Shown here: positions 1 to 12,385 of the stretch, piece after piece
How positions within the stretch are numbered: the stretch's first letter is position 1
How the letters are laid out: each line of letters starts with the position of its first letter
Assembly: GCF_001424705.1 (NCBI RefSeq)
Contig: NZ_LMRA01000007.1
Location: 20,707 to 84,706 of the forward strand
DNA: 64,000 bases
Direction: 5' to 3'
Source: Methylobacterium sp. Leaf465
Lineage (GTDB): Bacteria; Pseudomonadota; Alphaproteobacteria; Rhizobiales; Beijerinckiaceae
The notes under the pieces: generated by a model
Seen by the model: the letters and a program-made list of their open reading frames with translations, nothing else
The model's database searches: none
Told to the model about the DNA's origin: nothing
Program-made: the position numbers and the translations under genes

Positions 1-349
1 CATCGAGGCGGGGCTGCGCGCCTGCGCACCCGACCTCGTCGTGTTCGGCGCCGGCGCCCCGCGCCTGCCCAACACCCTGTGCTTCGCCGTTCCGGGGCTC
101 AATGCCCCGACGGCGCTGATGACGCTGGATCTCGCCGGCGTCGCGATCTCGTCCGGCTCGGCCTGCGCCTCCGGAAAGGTCGCCCGCTCGCCCGTTCTCG
201 CGGCCATGGGCGTCACCCCCGCGCTCGCCGCAGGGGCCCTGCGCGTGAGCCTCGGGTGGAACAGCACCGAAAGCGACGCAGCGCGGTGTCGCGCCGCCTG
301 CGAACGCCTGGTGGAGACCCTATATCGACGGCAGGGGCACGCGGCGTGA
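1..349 (+). CDS. cysteine desulfurase, NifS/IscS type (3' end only)
   Basis: This is the C-terminal part of a PLP-dependent class V aminotransferase that takes sulfur from cysteine for Fe-S assembly. The reading frame is open from base 2, so the start lies outside the window. The visible segment has the mobile active-site loop SSGSACASG, whose cysteine carries the persulfide, followed by the usual C-terminal stretch ([10 protein letters not shown]). It ends 67 bp before sufB on the same strand. A NifS-like desulfurase ahead of sufB in addition to sufS is a common alphaproteobacterial arrangement. The gene is probably co-transcribed with suf. The family call is firm; whether it is IscS or NifS cannot be decided from the fragment. 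Confidence 0.9.
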   Translation, partial: IEAGLRACAPDLVVFGAGAPRLPNTLCFAVPGLNAPTALMTLDLAGVAISSGSACASGKVARSPVLAAMGVTPALAAGALRVSLGWNSTESDAARCRAACERLVETLYRRQGHAA

Positions 350-416
350 GTGCCGCCTTCCCAAGCCATCCGACCCACACCCGGCCCTTGACGCCGGGCA
401 TGTCAGGAGACGTGTA

Positions 417-1886
<1,470 letters not shown>

Positions 1887-2063
1887 GGACAAGGGACGCC
1901 GCGAGCCGTCGCGACGCGGCGCCGGCGCTCTGGTTCCCCATGGGGGGACCGGAACGCCCGGCGCCCTGCCGTCCGGGCCGGCAGCCGCACATCAGAGCTT
2001 TCCGACGCCAGGGACCGTTTCGGTTCCGCGCCGGGTATTCAACCTAGAACGGACTATGCTGCA

Positions 2064-2816
2064 ATGATCGAAATCAAGAACCTCGTGGTCGCCATCGAGG
2101 ACAAGCAGATCCTCAACGGCCTCAACCTCACCGTGAACGACGGCGAGGTCGCCGCCATCATGGGCCCGAACGGCTCGGGCAAGTCGACCCTGTCCTACGT
2201 CATCGCGGGCAAGGAAGATTATGAAGTCCTCGACGGCGAGATCCTGCTCGACGGCGTCAACATCCTCGAGATGAGCCCCGACGAGCGCGCCGCCTCGGGC
2301 GTGTTCCTGGCCTTTCAGTACCCGCTGGAGATCCCGGGCGTCGGCACCATGACCTTCCTCAAGGCGACCCTGAACGCCCAGCGCCGGGCGCGGGGCGAGG
2401 GCGAGCTCTCGACCCCCGACTTCATCCGCCGGGTGAACGGGGCGGCCGAGAAGCTCGAGATCAACAAGGACATGCTCAAGCGCGCCCTCAACGTCGGGTT
2501 CTCCGGCGGCGAGAAGAAGCGCATGGAGATCCTGCAGATGGCGCTCCTGGAGCCGAAGTTCTGCGTCCTCGACGAGACCGATTCCGGGCTGGACATCGAT
2601 GCGCTCCGCATCGTCTCCGAGGGCGTCAACGCGCTGCGCGCCCAGGGTCGCTCGTTCCTCGTCATCACCCACTACCAGCGCCTGCTCGACTACATCGTGC
2701 CGGACGTGGTCCATGTCATGTCGCAGGGCCAGATCGTGAAGTCGGGCGACAAGGACCTCGCCAAGGCCCTCGAAGCCTCCGGCTACGCCGAGTACCGCAC
2801 GGGCGAGGCCGCCTGA
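2064..2816 (+). CDS. sufC: Fe-S cluster assembly ATPase SufC
   Basis: This is a 250-residue ABC-type ATPase that powers SufBC2D remodelling in the cytosol; it is not a transporter. The Walker A motif GPNGSGKS lies at about residues 34-41. The ABC signature appears as FSGGEKKR, followed by the Walker B region [12 protein letters not shown], the form typical of SufC. The ribosome-binding site is weak (GGACTATGCTGCA before ATG). The stop is 2 bp before the sufD start, so the two are probably translationally coupled. Confidence 0.98.
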   Translation: MIEIKNLVVAIEDKQILNGLNLTVNDGEVAAIMGPNGSGKSTLSYVIAGKEDYEVLDGEILLDGVNILEMSPDERAASGVFLAFQYPLEIPGVGTMTFLKATLNAQRRARGEGELSTPDFIRRVNGAAEKLEINKDMLKRALNVGFSGGEKKRMEILQMALLEPKFCVLDETDSGLDIDALRIVSEGVNALRAQGRSFLVITHYQRLLDYIVPDVVHVMSQGQIVKSGDKDLAKALEASGYAEYRTGEAA

Positions 2817-2818
2817 CC

Positions 2819-4141
2819 ATGGCCGACATCACCCCCCTCCGCACCGCGGCCGAGACCGGGCTGTCCAAGCTCTTCGAAGCCACCAGGATGAAGTACCCGA
2901 CGGGCGTCTCGATCGCCCGCGAGGAGGCGTTCCGCTACTTCGAGGCGGTGGGCCTGCCGACCCGCCGGGTCGAGGCCTTCAAGTACACCGACCTGCGCTC
3001 GGCCTTTCGCGATGCCGCGCACCCGGCGGAGATGCCGGCGGCCGAGGTCGCTGCGCGCGCCGTCGCCGATGCGAAGGGCTTCGCCGGGATCGAGGCGGTG
3101 CGCCTCACCTTCGTCAACGGCCACATGATCGCGGATCTGTCCGACCTCGGCCGCATCCCGGCCGGCATCACGGTCACGCCGCTGACCCAGGCGCTCACCG
3201 ACGGGCACGCCCTCCTCGAGAAGCTGGCGCCGGTGCGCCAGGCGTCCGAGAATCCGATCTATCAGCTCAACACGGCCTTCCTGGCCGATGGCGTGCTGAT
3301 CGCCGTGGAGCCCGGCGCCAAGGTCGAGACCCCGCTGCACCTGCGCTTCATCGCCACCGGATCGGAGACGTTCTCGACCGCCACCCGCGCGCTCGTGGTG
3401 CTGGGGGAGGGCGCGGAGGCGCTGGTCCTGGAGAGCCATGAGGGGCCGGACGGCGTCGCCTACCAGCCCAACGACGCCCTCGACGTGACGGTGGCCGACA
3501 ACGCCACCTTCCGGCACGCCCGCCTGAACGCGGAAGGCCGCGAGGCCGTGGCCCTGTCGACCTTGTCGGTCAAGCTCGGCGCCGCGTCGGCGGTCGAGAC
3601 CGTCAACGTGGTCGTCGGCGGCGTACTCTCGCGTCACCAGGTCTACCTGAACTTCGCCGGAGCCAACGGCCGCGCGGTGGTGAACGGGGCGGCCATGCTC
3701 AACGGCCGGCAGCTCGCCGACACCACCTTCCTGGCCGATCATGCCGCCACCGGCGGCGTGAGCCGCGAGCTGTTCAAGACCGTGGTGGATGATGCGGCCA
3801 CGGGCGTGTTCCAAGGCAAGATCATCGTCCAGCAGGCGGCTCAGCAGACCGACGGCAAGATGATGTCGGCCTGCCTCATCCTGTCCGACGAGGGGCAGAT
3901 GATGAACAAGCCCGAGCTGGAGATCTTCGCCGACGACGTCGCCTGCGGCCACGGCGCCACCTGCGGCGCCCTCGACGAGGACCTGCTGTTCTACCTGATG
4001 CAGCGCGGGCTTCCGAAGGCCCAGGCCGAGAGCCTGCTGGTCCAGGCCTTCCTGGGCGCAGCCATCGAGTCGGTCAGCCACGACGGCGCCCGCGAGGCGC
4101 TGATCGGCACCATCGAGGCGTGGCTCGCGGCGCGGGGCTGA
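2819..4141 (+). CDS. sufD: Fe-S cluster assembly protein SufD
   Basis: SufD is a 440-residue paralogue of SufB and a partner in the SufBC2D scaffold, with a role in iron entry. The C-terminal half carries the shared beta-helix signature (FQGKIIVQQAAQQTDGK and DDVACGHGATCGALDEDLLFYL), including the conserved histidine in CGHGAT. The N-terminal helical domain contains the RRVEAFKYTDLR segment typical of SufD. It starts 2 bp after sufC, and GAGG upstream serves as ribosome-binding site. A GC-rich hairpin lies between it and sufS. Confidence 0.97.
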   Translation: MADITPLRTAAETGLSKLFEATRMKYPTGVSIAREEAFRYFEAVGLPTRRVEAFKYTDLRSAFRDAAHPAEMPAAEVAARAVADAKGFAGIEAVRLTFVNGHMIADLSDLGRIPAGITVTPLTQALTDGHALLEKLAPVRQASENPIYQLNTAFLADGVLIAVEPGAKVETPLHLRFIATGSETFSTATRALVVLGEGAEALVLESHEGPDGVAYQPNDALDVTVADNATFRHARLNAEGREAVALSTLSVKLGAASAVETVNVVVGGVLSRHQVYLNFAGANGRAVVNGAAMLNGRQLADTTFLADHAATGGVSRELFKTVVDDAATGVFQGKIIVQQAAQQTDGKMMSACLILSDEGQMMNKPELEIFADDVACGHGATCGALDEDLLFYLMQRGLPKAQAESLLVQAFLGAAIESVSHDGAREALIGTIEAWLAARG

Positions 4142-4155
4142 TCGCACCCCGCCGA

Positions 4156-4184
4156 CGGCCCTCTCCCGCGACGGGGGAGGGCCG
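4156..4184. repeat. REP-like GC-rich palindrome between sufD and sufS
   Basis: CGGCCCTCTCCC, a five-base loop, then GGGGGAGGGCCG form a 12-bp stem with one G-T wobble. No T-run follows, so it is not a typical intrinsic terminator. Palindromes built on CCCTCTCCC/GGGAGAGGG are common dispersed elements in alphaproteobacteria. It could stabilise the upstream mRNA or attenuate sufS. A shorter related palindrome sits at 11108-11125. Confidence 0.6.
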
Positions 4185-4213
4185 CGCGCGTCCGACACCA
4201 CACAGGTCCACCC

Positions 4214-5458
4214 ATGAACGCACCCGTCCCGAACATTCCCTACGACGTCGAAGCGATCCGGGCCCAGTTCCCGATACTCGGCGAGAAGGTCTATGGCCGG
4301 CCGCTGGTCTATCTCGACAATGCGGCCTCCGCGCACAAGCCGCGCGCGGTCATCGACGCGATGGTGGCCTGCATGGAGACGGGGTACGCCAACGTCCATC
4401 GCGGGCTGCACTTCATGGCGAACGCCGCCACGGAGGGCTTCGAGGGCGCGCGCGAGACCACCCGGCAGTTCCTGAACGCCGACTCCACCGACGAGATCAT
4501 CTTCACCCGCAACGCCACCGAGGCCTACAACCTCGTGGCCTCCTCGATGGGTCTGCTCGGCCAGATCGGGGAGGGCGACGAGATCATCCTGTCGATCATG
4601 GAGCACCACTCCAACATCGTGCCCTGGCACTTCCTGCGCGAACGGCGTGGCGCGGTGATCAAGTGGGCCCCGGTGGACGACGCGGGCAACTTCCTCGTCG
4701 AGGCGTACGAAAAACTCTTCACGCCGCGCACCCGGATGGTGGCGATCACCCACATGTCGAACGTCCTCGGCACGGTGACGCCGGCGGCCGAGATCGTGCG
4801 CATCGCCCATGCGCACGGCGTTCCCGTACTCCTCGACGGGGCCCAGAGCGCGGTGCACACGCCGATCGACGTGAAGGCGCTGGATTGCGACTTCTTCGTC
4901 TTCACCGGCCACAAGGTCTACGGTCCCACCGGCATCGGCGTGCTCTACGGCAAGAAGGAATGGCTGGAGCGGCTTCCCCCCTACCAGGGCGGCGGCGAGA
5001 TGATCCGGACGGTGAGCCAGGACAGCATCACCTACAACGATCCGCCCCACCGCTTCGAAGCGGGCACGCCCGCCATCATCGAGGCGGTCGGCCTCGGGGC
5101 CGCGCTGGAGTTCATGATGGGCGTCGGGCGCGATCGGATCGCCGCCCACGAGGCGTCCCTGCTCGCCTACGCGCAGGAGCGCCTGGGCGCCATGAATTCC
5201 CTGCGGATGATCGGCACGGCGAAGGGCAAGGGCGGCGTCATCGCCTTCGAGATGAAGGGCGCGCACGCCCACGACATCGCCACCGTGATCGACCGCTACG
5301 GCGTCGCGATCCGGGCGGGGACGCATTGCGCGATGCCGCTGCTCACCCGCTTCGGCGCCACCTCCAGCTGCCGCGCCTCCTTCGGCCTGTATAACACCAC
5401 GCAGGAGGTGGACGCCCTGGCCGAGGCGCTGGCCAAGGCCGAGATGATGTTCGCCTGA
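4214..5458 (+). CDS. sufS: cysteine desulfurase SufS
   Basis: This is a 414-residue group II cysteine desulfurase, PLP dependent, that supplies persulfide sulfur to the SUF scaffold. The PLP lysine is in FTGHKVYGPTG (Lys234). The active cysteine is in RAGTHCAMPLL (Cys372), the SufS form. EHHSNIVPW and DGAQS, which hold the cofactor, are also present. The ATG has AGG about 10 bases upstream. It belongs to the same operon as sufBCD, with sufT following 58 bp later. No SufE or SufU partner gene is seen in the window. Confidence 0.97.
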   Translation: MNAPVPNIPYDVEAIRAQFPILGEKVYGRPLVYLDNAASAHKPRAVIDAMVACMETGYANVHRGLHFMANAATEGFEGARETTRQFLNADSTDEIIFTRNATEAYNLVASSMGLLGQIGEGDEIILSIMEHHSNIVPWHFLRERRGAVIKWAPVDDAGNFLVEAYEKLFTPRTRMVAITHMSNVLGTVTPAAEIVRIAHAHGVPVLLDGAQSAVHTPIDVKALDCDFFVFTGHKVYGPTGIGVLYGKKEWLERLPPYQGGGEMIRTVSQDSITYNDPPHRFEAGTPAIIEAVGLGAALEFMMGVGRDRIAAHEASLLAYAQERLGAMNSLRMIGTAKGKGGVIAFEMKGAHAHDIATVIDRYGVAIRAGTHCAMPLLTRFGATSSCRASFGLYNTTQEVDALAEALAKAEMMFA

Positions 5459-5516
5459 ACGATTTTCGAGCGGGGCCCGGCCACTCCGCGCCATCGCGAG
5501 ACCAGGACAGAGACCC

Positions 5517-5897
5517 ATGAGCGATTCAGCCATCACCGGGGGGGCCAACACCCCCACCATCGCGAGCGACTCGGCGATCCCGCCCGAGGAGCTCGACCGC
5601 CTGACCGACGACATCGTGGTCGCCCTGAAGAGCGTCTACGATCCGGAGATCCCGGCCGACATCTACGAGCTCGGACTGATCTACAAGGTCGACATCGCCG
5701 ACGACCGAAAGGTCGCCATCGACATGACCCTGACCGCGCCGGGCTGCCCCGTGGCCGGCGAGATGCCGGGCTGGGTCGAGACCGCCGTGGCCGCCGTGCC
5801 GGGGGTCCAGTCCTGCAGCGTCACGATGGTGTTCGATCCGCCGTGGGATCAGAGCCGGATGTCCGACGAGGCCCGCGTCGCGCTGGACATGTGGTAG
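5517..5897 (+). CDS. sufT: SUF-system protein SufT (MIP18/DUF59 family)
   Basis: This 126-residue protein has a MIP18/DUF59 domain over roughly residues 30-125. The diagnostic region is DPEIPADIYELGLIY followed by MTLTAPGCPVAGEMPGW, whose cysteine is the conserved residue of the family. Homologues act as Fe-S maturation or transfer factors. The first ~30 residues are variable and look disordered. A clear AGGA ribosome-binding site precedes the ATG. It is the last gene of the continuous suf run; the next gene is convergent with an 8-bp gap. Confidence 0.93.
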   Translation: MSDSAITGGANTPTIASDSAIPPEELDRLTDDIVVALKSVYDPEIPADIYELGLIYKVDIADDRKVAIDMTLTAPGCPVAGEMPGWVETAVAAVPGVQSCSVTMVFDPPWDQSRMSDEARVALDMW

Positions 5898-5904
5898 CGG
5901 ACCG

Positions 5905-6459
5905 TCAGGCGATGGGGGCCTCGCGCAGTCCGACGAAGGTCATGCCGTCGTAGATGTCGGCCAACGACAGGGTCGCACCGATGGCGGGCAGATCGACCTC
6001 CGCGTCCATGGTCTCGAAAGCCTGCGTATCCCAGGTTTCTCCATCGCGCCGATAGAGCGTGGCGCTGGGCCAGCGTGTTTCCCCGAGCTGGATGTAGGCG
6101 ATCGTCGGATGTCGCTTGTATTCTTCCAGCTTCCGGAAGCGATCGAGGGTGCTCGTCGAGGGCGACAACACCTCCACGACGAGGCGCGGCGTCCGACTCT
6201 CGTAGCTGTCCAGGATCAGGGCTCCGCATTCCACGGTGACGTCCGGACGGCGCAGGGGCGCGATCCCGGTGCGCGCAGCTGGCCATGAAGAGCGGCGATG
6301 ATGTTGACGGTGCCCCGGTCCTGCCGGGCGCTGGCCCCCGTCATCATCTTCACAAGGGGGTACCGGCACGCCCTCGACGAGTTCGTGGAGACGATCCTGG
6401 CGCTGCTGCCAGGCGACAAACGCCTCGACGCTCATCGCGCGCCGCGCCCTTCGTGCCAT
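5905..6459 (-). pseudogene. Uma2-family endonuclease (PD-(D/E)XK-like), frame-disrupted
   Basis: The N-terminus (MSVEAFVAWQQRQDRLHELVEG) and C-terminal half (RRPDVTVECGALILDSYES, PRLVVEVLSPSTS, LEEYKRHPTIAYIQL) are typical of Uma2 restriction-endonuclease-fold proteins. The domain is broken in the middle. After GVPVP the family sequence LVKMMTGASARQDR...NIIAALHGQLR continues in a different frame, consistent with one extra C in a five-C run near 6355-6360. The original frame returns at ARTGIAPLRRPDV near 6260, and about a dozen family residues appear to be missing there. The single open frame across this stretch therefore gives nonsense between residues ~40 and ~75. The start at 6459 follows a GGAGG site. 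It is either a pseudogene or a sequencing error combined with a small deletion. Confidence 0.75.
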
Positions 6460-6606
6460 GAAAGCCTCCATCGGCCGTCGCCGAGGATAACGCGGTTCAG
6501 GTCGGCTTCCGCCGGCCATGGACCGCAGGCTCCGCAATCCTTATCTTAACCGGGTTCAAGCACCCTCACCCGCCCGGGCCTTGAACCCGGCCGTCGGAGA
6601 GACATC

Positions 6607-6984
6607 ATGGCATCGAAGTTCAAGGTCCTGTCGCTGACCGACGCGGCGGCAGCCCGCATCAAGGCGATCATCGCCGATGCGGACCAGCCCATCGCGGGCG
6701 TCCGGGTCGGCGTGAAGAACGGCGGCTGCGCCGGCATGTCCTACACCATGGAATATGCCGAGGGGCAGAAGCCCGGCGAGGACAAGGTCGAGGATCGCGG
6801 CGTCACCGTCTTCGTCGATCCGAAGGCGCTGCTGTTCCTGCTCGGCACGCAGATGGACTTTCAGACCAGCAAGCTCTCGTCCCAGTTCGTGTTCAACAAC
6901 CCGAACCAGACCTCGGCCTGCGGCTGCGGCGAGTCCGTGGCGATCACCCCGGTGAACCCCGAGGCGGTCCACGCCGGCGCCTGA
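6607..6984 (+). CDS. sufA: A-type Fe-S carrier protein (SufA/IscA family)
   Basis: This 125-residue A-type carrier accepts Fe-S clusters from the SUF scaffold and delivers them to apo-proteins. The three invariant cysteines are present: Cys41 in GGCAGMSY, and Cys105 and Cys107 in SACGCGES. A GGAGAG ribosome-binding site lies 7 bases before the ATG. It is separated from sufT by the broken Uma2 gene, which runs the other way and probably represents an insertion into an ancestral sufT-sufA neighbourhood (inference). The stop codon sits in the loop of a GGCGCC/GGCGCC hairpin (6976-6990). Confidence 0.95.
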   Translation: MASKFKVLSLTDAAAARIKAIIADADQPIAGVRVGVKNGGCAGMSYTMEYAEGQKPGEDKVEDRGVTVFVDPKALLFLLGTQMDFQTSKLSSQFVFNNPNQTSACGCGESVAITPVNPEAVHAGA

Positions 6985-7005
6985 GGCGCCGGGCCGGACG
7001 CAGGA

Positions 7006-8076
7006 TCAGGCGACGCTCGACAGGTCCGCGACGCGCGACAGGTCCATGTCGGCGTCGTCGACCGTCCGGTTGCGGCCGTCGCGCTTGGCCCTGAACATGC
7101 ACTGGTCGGCCCGCTCGAGCAGCGACACCGCGGTGTCGCCCGGGCGGTGCATCGCCACGCCGAGGGAGATCGTGATCTTGCCGAGCGACTCCCCGGTGGA
7201 CCGCTTCACCAGTTCGCGCGCCATCACGCTGGTCCGCACCGTCTCGGCGAGGGCGTAGGCCGCCGCCCGGTTCGTGGCAGGCAGCAGCATGGCGAATTCC
7301 TCGCCGCCGAAGCGGGCGAGGACCGCGCGGGCCTTCACGGGCTCGCGCATCACCATGGCCACGAGGCGCAGCACCTGGTCGCCCGTGATGTGGCCGTAGA
7401 CGTCGTTGAAGCGCTTGAACGAATCGACGTCGATGACGATCAGGCAGGCCGGGGCGGCCGGGGAGGCCCCCTGGACCAGCCGGCACAGGCTGTCCTCGAA
7501 GTGCTTGCGGTTCGACAGGCCGGTGAGCGGATCGGTGAGGCTCTCCAGGCGCGTCGCCTCCAGGGTCTCGCGCAGGGTCTCGATCTCGCGCCGGCTCTCG
7601 CGCATCCGCGCCTCAAGGGTGCGGTTGTTGGCCGTGACCTCCCGCGTCGTCGCCACGAGGGCGGCCACCACCTTGTGCACTCCGGCCGCCGTCGGGACCG
7701 TCCCGTCGAGGTCTCGCGCCAGGGTCCGCAACGACGCGTCGTACTGCGCCGTGGAGCCGAGGGAGAGGTCCAGCACCTCCATCACGCCCGCGATCTCCGA
7801 CAGGACGCTGCTGCTCGCCCGCTCGGTGGCGGTCGAGAGGCGCGAGGGATCGAGATAGCTTTCGTAGAGGCCGTCGATGTCCGCGTGGCTCAGGCGCCCC
7901 GATGCGGCCGTGAGGCGCTTCACCGCGTCGTTCATCTGCGGCTGCGTGCCCGAGACGTAGGCGTACCAGACGGCGTAGGCGCGCGGTTCCGCCGACGGAC
8001 CGTAATCGCGGATCAGCGCATTGGCACGCTCGGCCAGCGCAAAGCTCCGTTCGCGGTCGCCCTGACTGCCGCCCAT
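7006..8076 (-). CDS. diguanylate cyclase (GGDEF domain)
   Basis: This protein of about 356 residues has a C-terminal GGDEF domain. The active-site signature is RFGGEEFAML, preceded by LTDPLTGLSNRKHFE and followed by GNRT-like C-terminal residues, so it should make cyclic di-GMP. The N-terminal ~160 residues match a helical region seen in some alphaproteobacterial GGDEF proteins (SAEPRAYAVWYAYVSGTQPQMN). A coiled-coil linker rich in R, E and L follows before the catalytic domain. No membrane segment is visible, so it is probably cytosolic. A GTG at 8100 would add eight residues; the ATG at 8076 is preferred only weakly because neither has a strong ribosome-binding site. Confidence 0.92.
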   Translation of the reverse strand: MGGSQGDRERSFALAERANALIRDYGPSAEPRAYAVWYAYVSGTQPQMNDAVKRLTAASGRLSHADIDGLYESYLDPSRLSTATERASSSVLSEIAGVMEVLDLSLGSTAQYDASLRTLARDLDGTVPTAAGVHKVVAALVATTREVTANNRTLEARMRESRREIETLRETLEATRLESLTDPLTGLSNRKHFEDSLCRLVQGASPAAPACLIVIDVDSFKRFNDVYGHITGDQVLRLVAMVMREPVKARAVLARFGGEEFAMLLPATNRAAAYALAETVRTSVMARELVKRSTGESLGKITISLGVAMHRPGDTAVSLLERADQCMFRAKRDGRNRTVDDADMDLSRVADLSSVA

Positions 8077-8205
8077 CGTTCGTCCAACCGTCCCATCCAC
8101 CCGGCCCGATCCCGGAGCGGAGCGTTTCCGCAGGATCGCATCATGCGGACGCGATGGTGGAGATGCGGTTAAGGTTCGACAGGATGAACGACTGGCGGTG
8201 TCACG

Positions 8206-9876
<1,671 letters not shown>

Positions 9877-10152
9877 ATTCTATGAGAACCGTTGCGCGCG
9901 GGAATGGACCAACCGGCGCGGAGGACATCGACACGGCGACGGCTGGCATCAGGGGCGGCTTCGACACTCGACCCGCCGCGCACACGCGTTGCGGGGACAC
10001 TTAGGGCCTTGCACGGCCTTGTCAATCGAGGGGAGCCCAAGCAGGACGGCTTATCCGCAGGCCCGTGGTCCGGCGTCCCCCGTGGCCGAGCTCTTGCTCG
10101 GGCCCTTGCTCAGGCCTGCACCATCCCCACCCTGGACGAGGTCCGGACCCCC

Positions 10153-10884
10153 TTGCGCATCCTCCTCATCAACCCGAACACCACCGCGTCGGTCACCGAC
10201 CTCGTGGCCGGCCATGTCCGGGCGATCGCCGGGGCCGGCGTCACCCTGGTGCCCGCCACCGGGCGATTCGGGGCCCGCTACATCGCCAGCCGCGCGGCGG
10301 CGGCGATCGCCGGGCACGCCGCCCTCGACGCCTTCGCCGCACACGGGGCCGGCTGCGATGCGGTCTACCTCGCCTGCTTCGGTGATCCTGGCCTCGCCGC
10401 CCTGCGCGAGGTCTCCCCGGTGCCCGTGGTCGGGATGGCGGAGGCCGCCTGCCGGGCCGCGCAGGCGGGCGGGCGGCGCTTCGCCATCGTCACGGGCGGC
10501 GTCCTGTGGGGACCGATGCTGACGGAGTTCGTGGCCGGCCTGGGCCTCGGCGAGCGCCTCACCGGCGTGCGCACCGTCGCGCCTACGGGGGGCGAGATCG
10601 CCGCCGACCCGGAGGCGGCCCTCGGCCTCCTGGCGGCGGCCTGCACCGCCTGCGTCCGGGAGGACGGCGCCGAGGCCGTGATCCTCGGCGGTGCGGCCCT
10701 GGCCGGCCTCGCCGCACGGATCCAACCCGCCGTCCCGGCGCCGGTGCTCTGCTCGGTGGAGGCCGGGACCCGCGCCGTCCTGGCCGCCGCGGCCGGGGCA
10801 AGGGCCGGGCGACAGGCCGAGGCTCCGCCCCTCGCGAGCCTCGGCCTGTCGCCGGCGCTCACGGCCCTGTTGGCGGGCGACTGA
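10153..10884 (+). CDS. Asp/Glu/hydantoin racemase-family protein lacking the second catalytic cysteine
   Basis: This protein of about 243 residues resembles hydantoin racemase and the Asp/Glu racemase superfamily. The signature N-terminus LLINPNTTASVTDLV and the first catalytic region (DAVYLACFGDPGL, Cys) are present. The second catalytic motif, normally LGCAG, reads VILGGAALAGL, with glycine in place of cysteine. Two-base racemisation should therefore be impaired; a one-base or altered reaction is possible. The chosen start is a TTG with GAGG about 8 bases upstream, which places INPNT at the usual distance from the N-terminus. The frame stays open upstream, but that part has no family similarity. 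No hydantoinase or carbamoylase gene is nearby. Confidence 0.8.
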   Translation: MRILLINPNTTASVTDLVAGHVRAIAGAGVTLVPATGRFGARYIASRAAAAIAGHAALDAFAAHGAGCDAVYLACFGDPGLAALREVSPVPVVGMAEAACRAAQAGGRRFAIVTGGVLWGPMLTEFVAGLGLGERLTGVRTVAPTGGEIAADPEAALGLLAAACTACVREDGAEAVILGGAALAGLAARIQPAVPAPVLCSVEAGTRAVLAAAAGARAGRQAEAPPLASLGLSPALTALLAGD

Positions 10885-11483
10885 CGGCCTCTCCGCCACG
10901 CGGCGATGATTCCTTGCAGGGCAGGGCGCAGGGAAAGCCCCTGCGTCGGTTCTGCAGGCCCATGTCGCTTGCGGCGCAAGGCATCCACGCCGTGCGTCGG
11001 CTCGGCGGTTCGGGCGGGACAACGCCTCCCGGATCTTCGTGCACGAGAGCGACGGGCTAGGCTTGCGCACCGGTGTCCGCGCAGGGCTCGCCCCCACGGC
11101 GGCGCGCCCCCTCGCCCGAGAGGGGAGGATCTGACAGGCGAGAATCCAATAGGCAGGGATCCGACAGGCAGGGATCCGACAGGCAAGAAAACGCCGAGAC
11201 GGACCAGCGCTCGGCAGAATTCTGCCGGCCCCGCACATCTCAACAAAGTGTTCAGCCGCGCCTTGATTTCAACACGGCTTGCACAAACCGAAGATCACCT
11301 GTTTCTCGTGGATGTGCGTGATGGCACCCCCACGCAAAGGTCAGGATGACCGATCGCTAACCTTTACCCTTCTTTGACATCTGGGGGCCTAATAGGTGGC
11401 CTTGTTGCAGGAAAGCGACAGACCTCGCGTCGGCCAGGGACTACAAGCGCGCCGGCTCTCGCCAACCAGGACCAGGTAAACCA
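10885..11483. other. spacer with palindrome and tandem repeats, no gene seen
   Basis: These 600 bases lie between the racemase-like gene and the outer-membrane protein. No open frame with family character or coding-like composition was found. They contain a CCCCTC/GAGGGG palindrome (11108-11125), four 15-bp tandem units directly after it, and a more AT-rich part from about 11200 that should include the promoter of the outer-membrane protein gene. TTGACA occurs at 11374-11379 but no well-spaced -10 was convincing. Confidence 0.6.
11127..11186. repeat. 4 x 15-bp tandem repeat
   Basis: The consecutive units are GGATCTGACAGGCGA, GAATCCAATAGGCAG, GGATCCGACAGGCAG and GGATCCGACAGGCAA. The last two differ at one position. 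They abut a REP-like palindrome. There are no spacers between units, so this is not CRISPR. It is probably a slippage-generated minisatellite. Confidence 0.9.
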
Positions 11484-12316
11484 ATGAAAAGACTGCTTCT
11501 CGCCTCCACCGTGCTCGCCGGCCTGACTGCCGTCGCTTCGGCCGCCGACCTTCCGCGCCGCGCGGCTCCCCCGGTGTTCGTGCCGGTGCCGGTGTTCACC
11601 TGGACCGGCTTCTACGCCGGTTTCAACGCCGGTTACGGCTTCGACGCCGACCGTCATCGGCGTGAACGGCGCCAGCACCCTGGTCCTGCCGGGCACCACC
11701 GCTGCCATCGCCTTCGGCAACGGCCGCAGCAACGACGGCTTCGTCGGCGGTGGCCAGATCGGCTACAACTACCAGTTCACCCCGGGTTCGGGCGTGGTCG
11801 TCGGTATCGAGGCCGATGCTCAGTACGTCGACTTCGGTCGTGAGCGGAACCGCTTCTCGGCCACCGGCCCGCTGGCCGCCCAGCAGGTCTTCAACCCGGC
11901 CGGCGTCTCGGGCCTCGACTACTTCGGTACCGTCCGCGGTCGCCTCGGCTACGCCTTCGACCGCACCCTCGTGTACGGCACCGGCGGCTTCGCCTACGGT
12001 TCGGGCGGCGGTCGTGACTTCGGTCTGACCAACTCCAGCCGTGACGACTTCCAGACCGGCTGGGCTGCCGGCGGCGGTATCGAGTACGCGCTCCCCACCG
12101 ACTCGTTCCTGAACTTCTTCAAGTCCTCGGCCGTGACTGTACGTGAACCTCGACCAGGGCAACCGCAACAACGGCGCCTTCGCGGTCAACAACGTCGGCA
12201 CCGTCATCACCACCACCAGCCCGGGCGTCGTGCTCGTCAGCGGCGGCCGCCAGGTGCGCGACACCGAGTTCGCCGTCGTCCGCGCCGGCCTGAACTACAA
12301 GTTCGGCTCCTACTAG
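11484..12316 (+). pseudogene. Omp25-like outer-membrane beta-barrel protein, two frameshifts
   Basis: A secretion signal ([20 protein letters not shown], cleaved before ADLP) leads into the porin-family start [19 protein letters not shown]. The sequence then continues in a second frame ([14 protein letters not shown] ... [16 protein letters not shown] ... YALPTDSFLNFF) after a shift near 11650. It moves to a third frame (LYVNLDQGNRNN ... RAGLNYKFGSY, stop at 12314-12316) after a shift near 12130. Stitched together this is a complete barrel of about 277 residues ending in the usual aromatic residue. Each single frame is truncated. Such proteins are normally abundant and intact, so either this copy is inactivated or the assembly contains small indels. 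A strong terminator follows. Confidence 0.8.
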
Positions 12317-12385
12317 GATCGACGGGACTTTTCGGTTCGGCCTGAGCGTCCCCAGCCCCGATCATCTGGCCGCTTTCGTCGTCAC

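Noticed and set aside
11374..11395. TTGACA-TAATAG as the outer-membrane protein promoter
   Set aside because: The spacing between the two boxes is only 10 bp, too short for a sigma-70 promoter.
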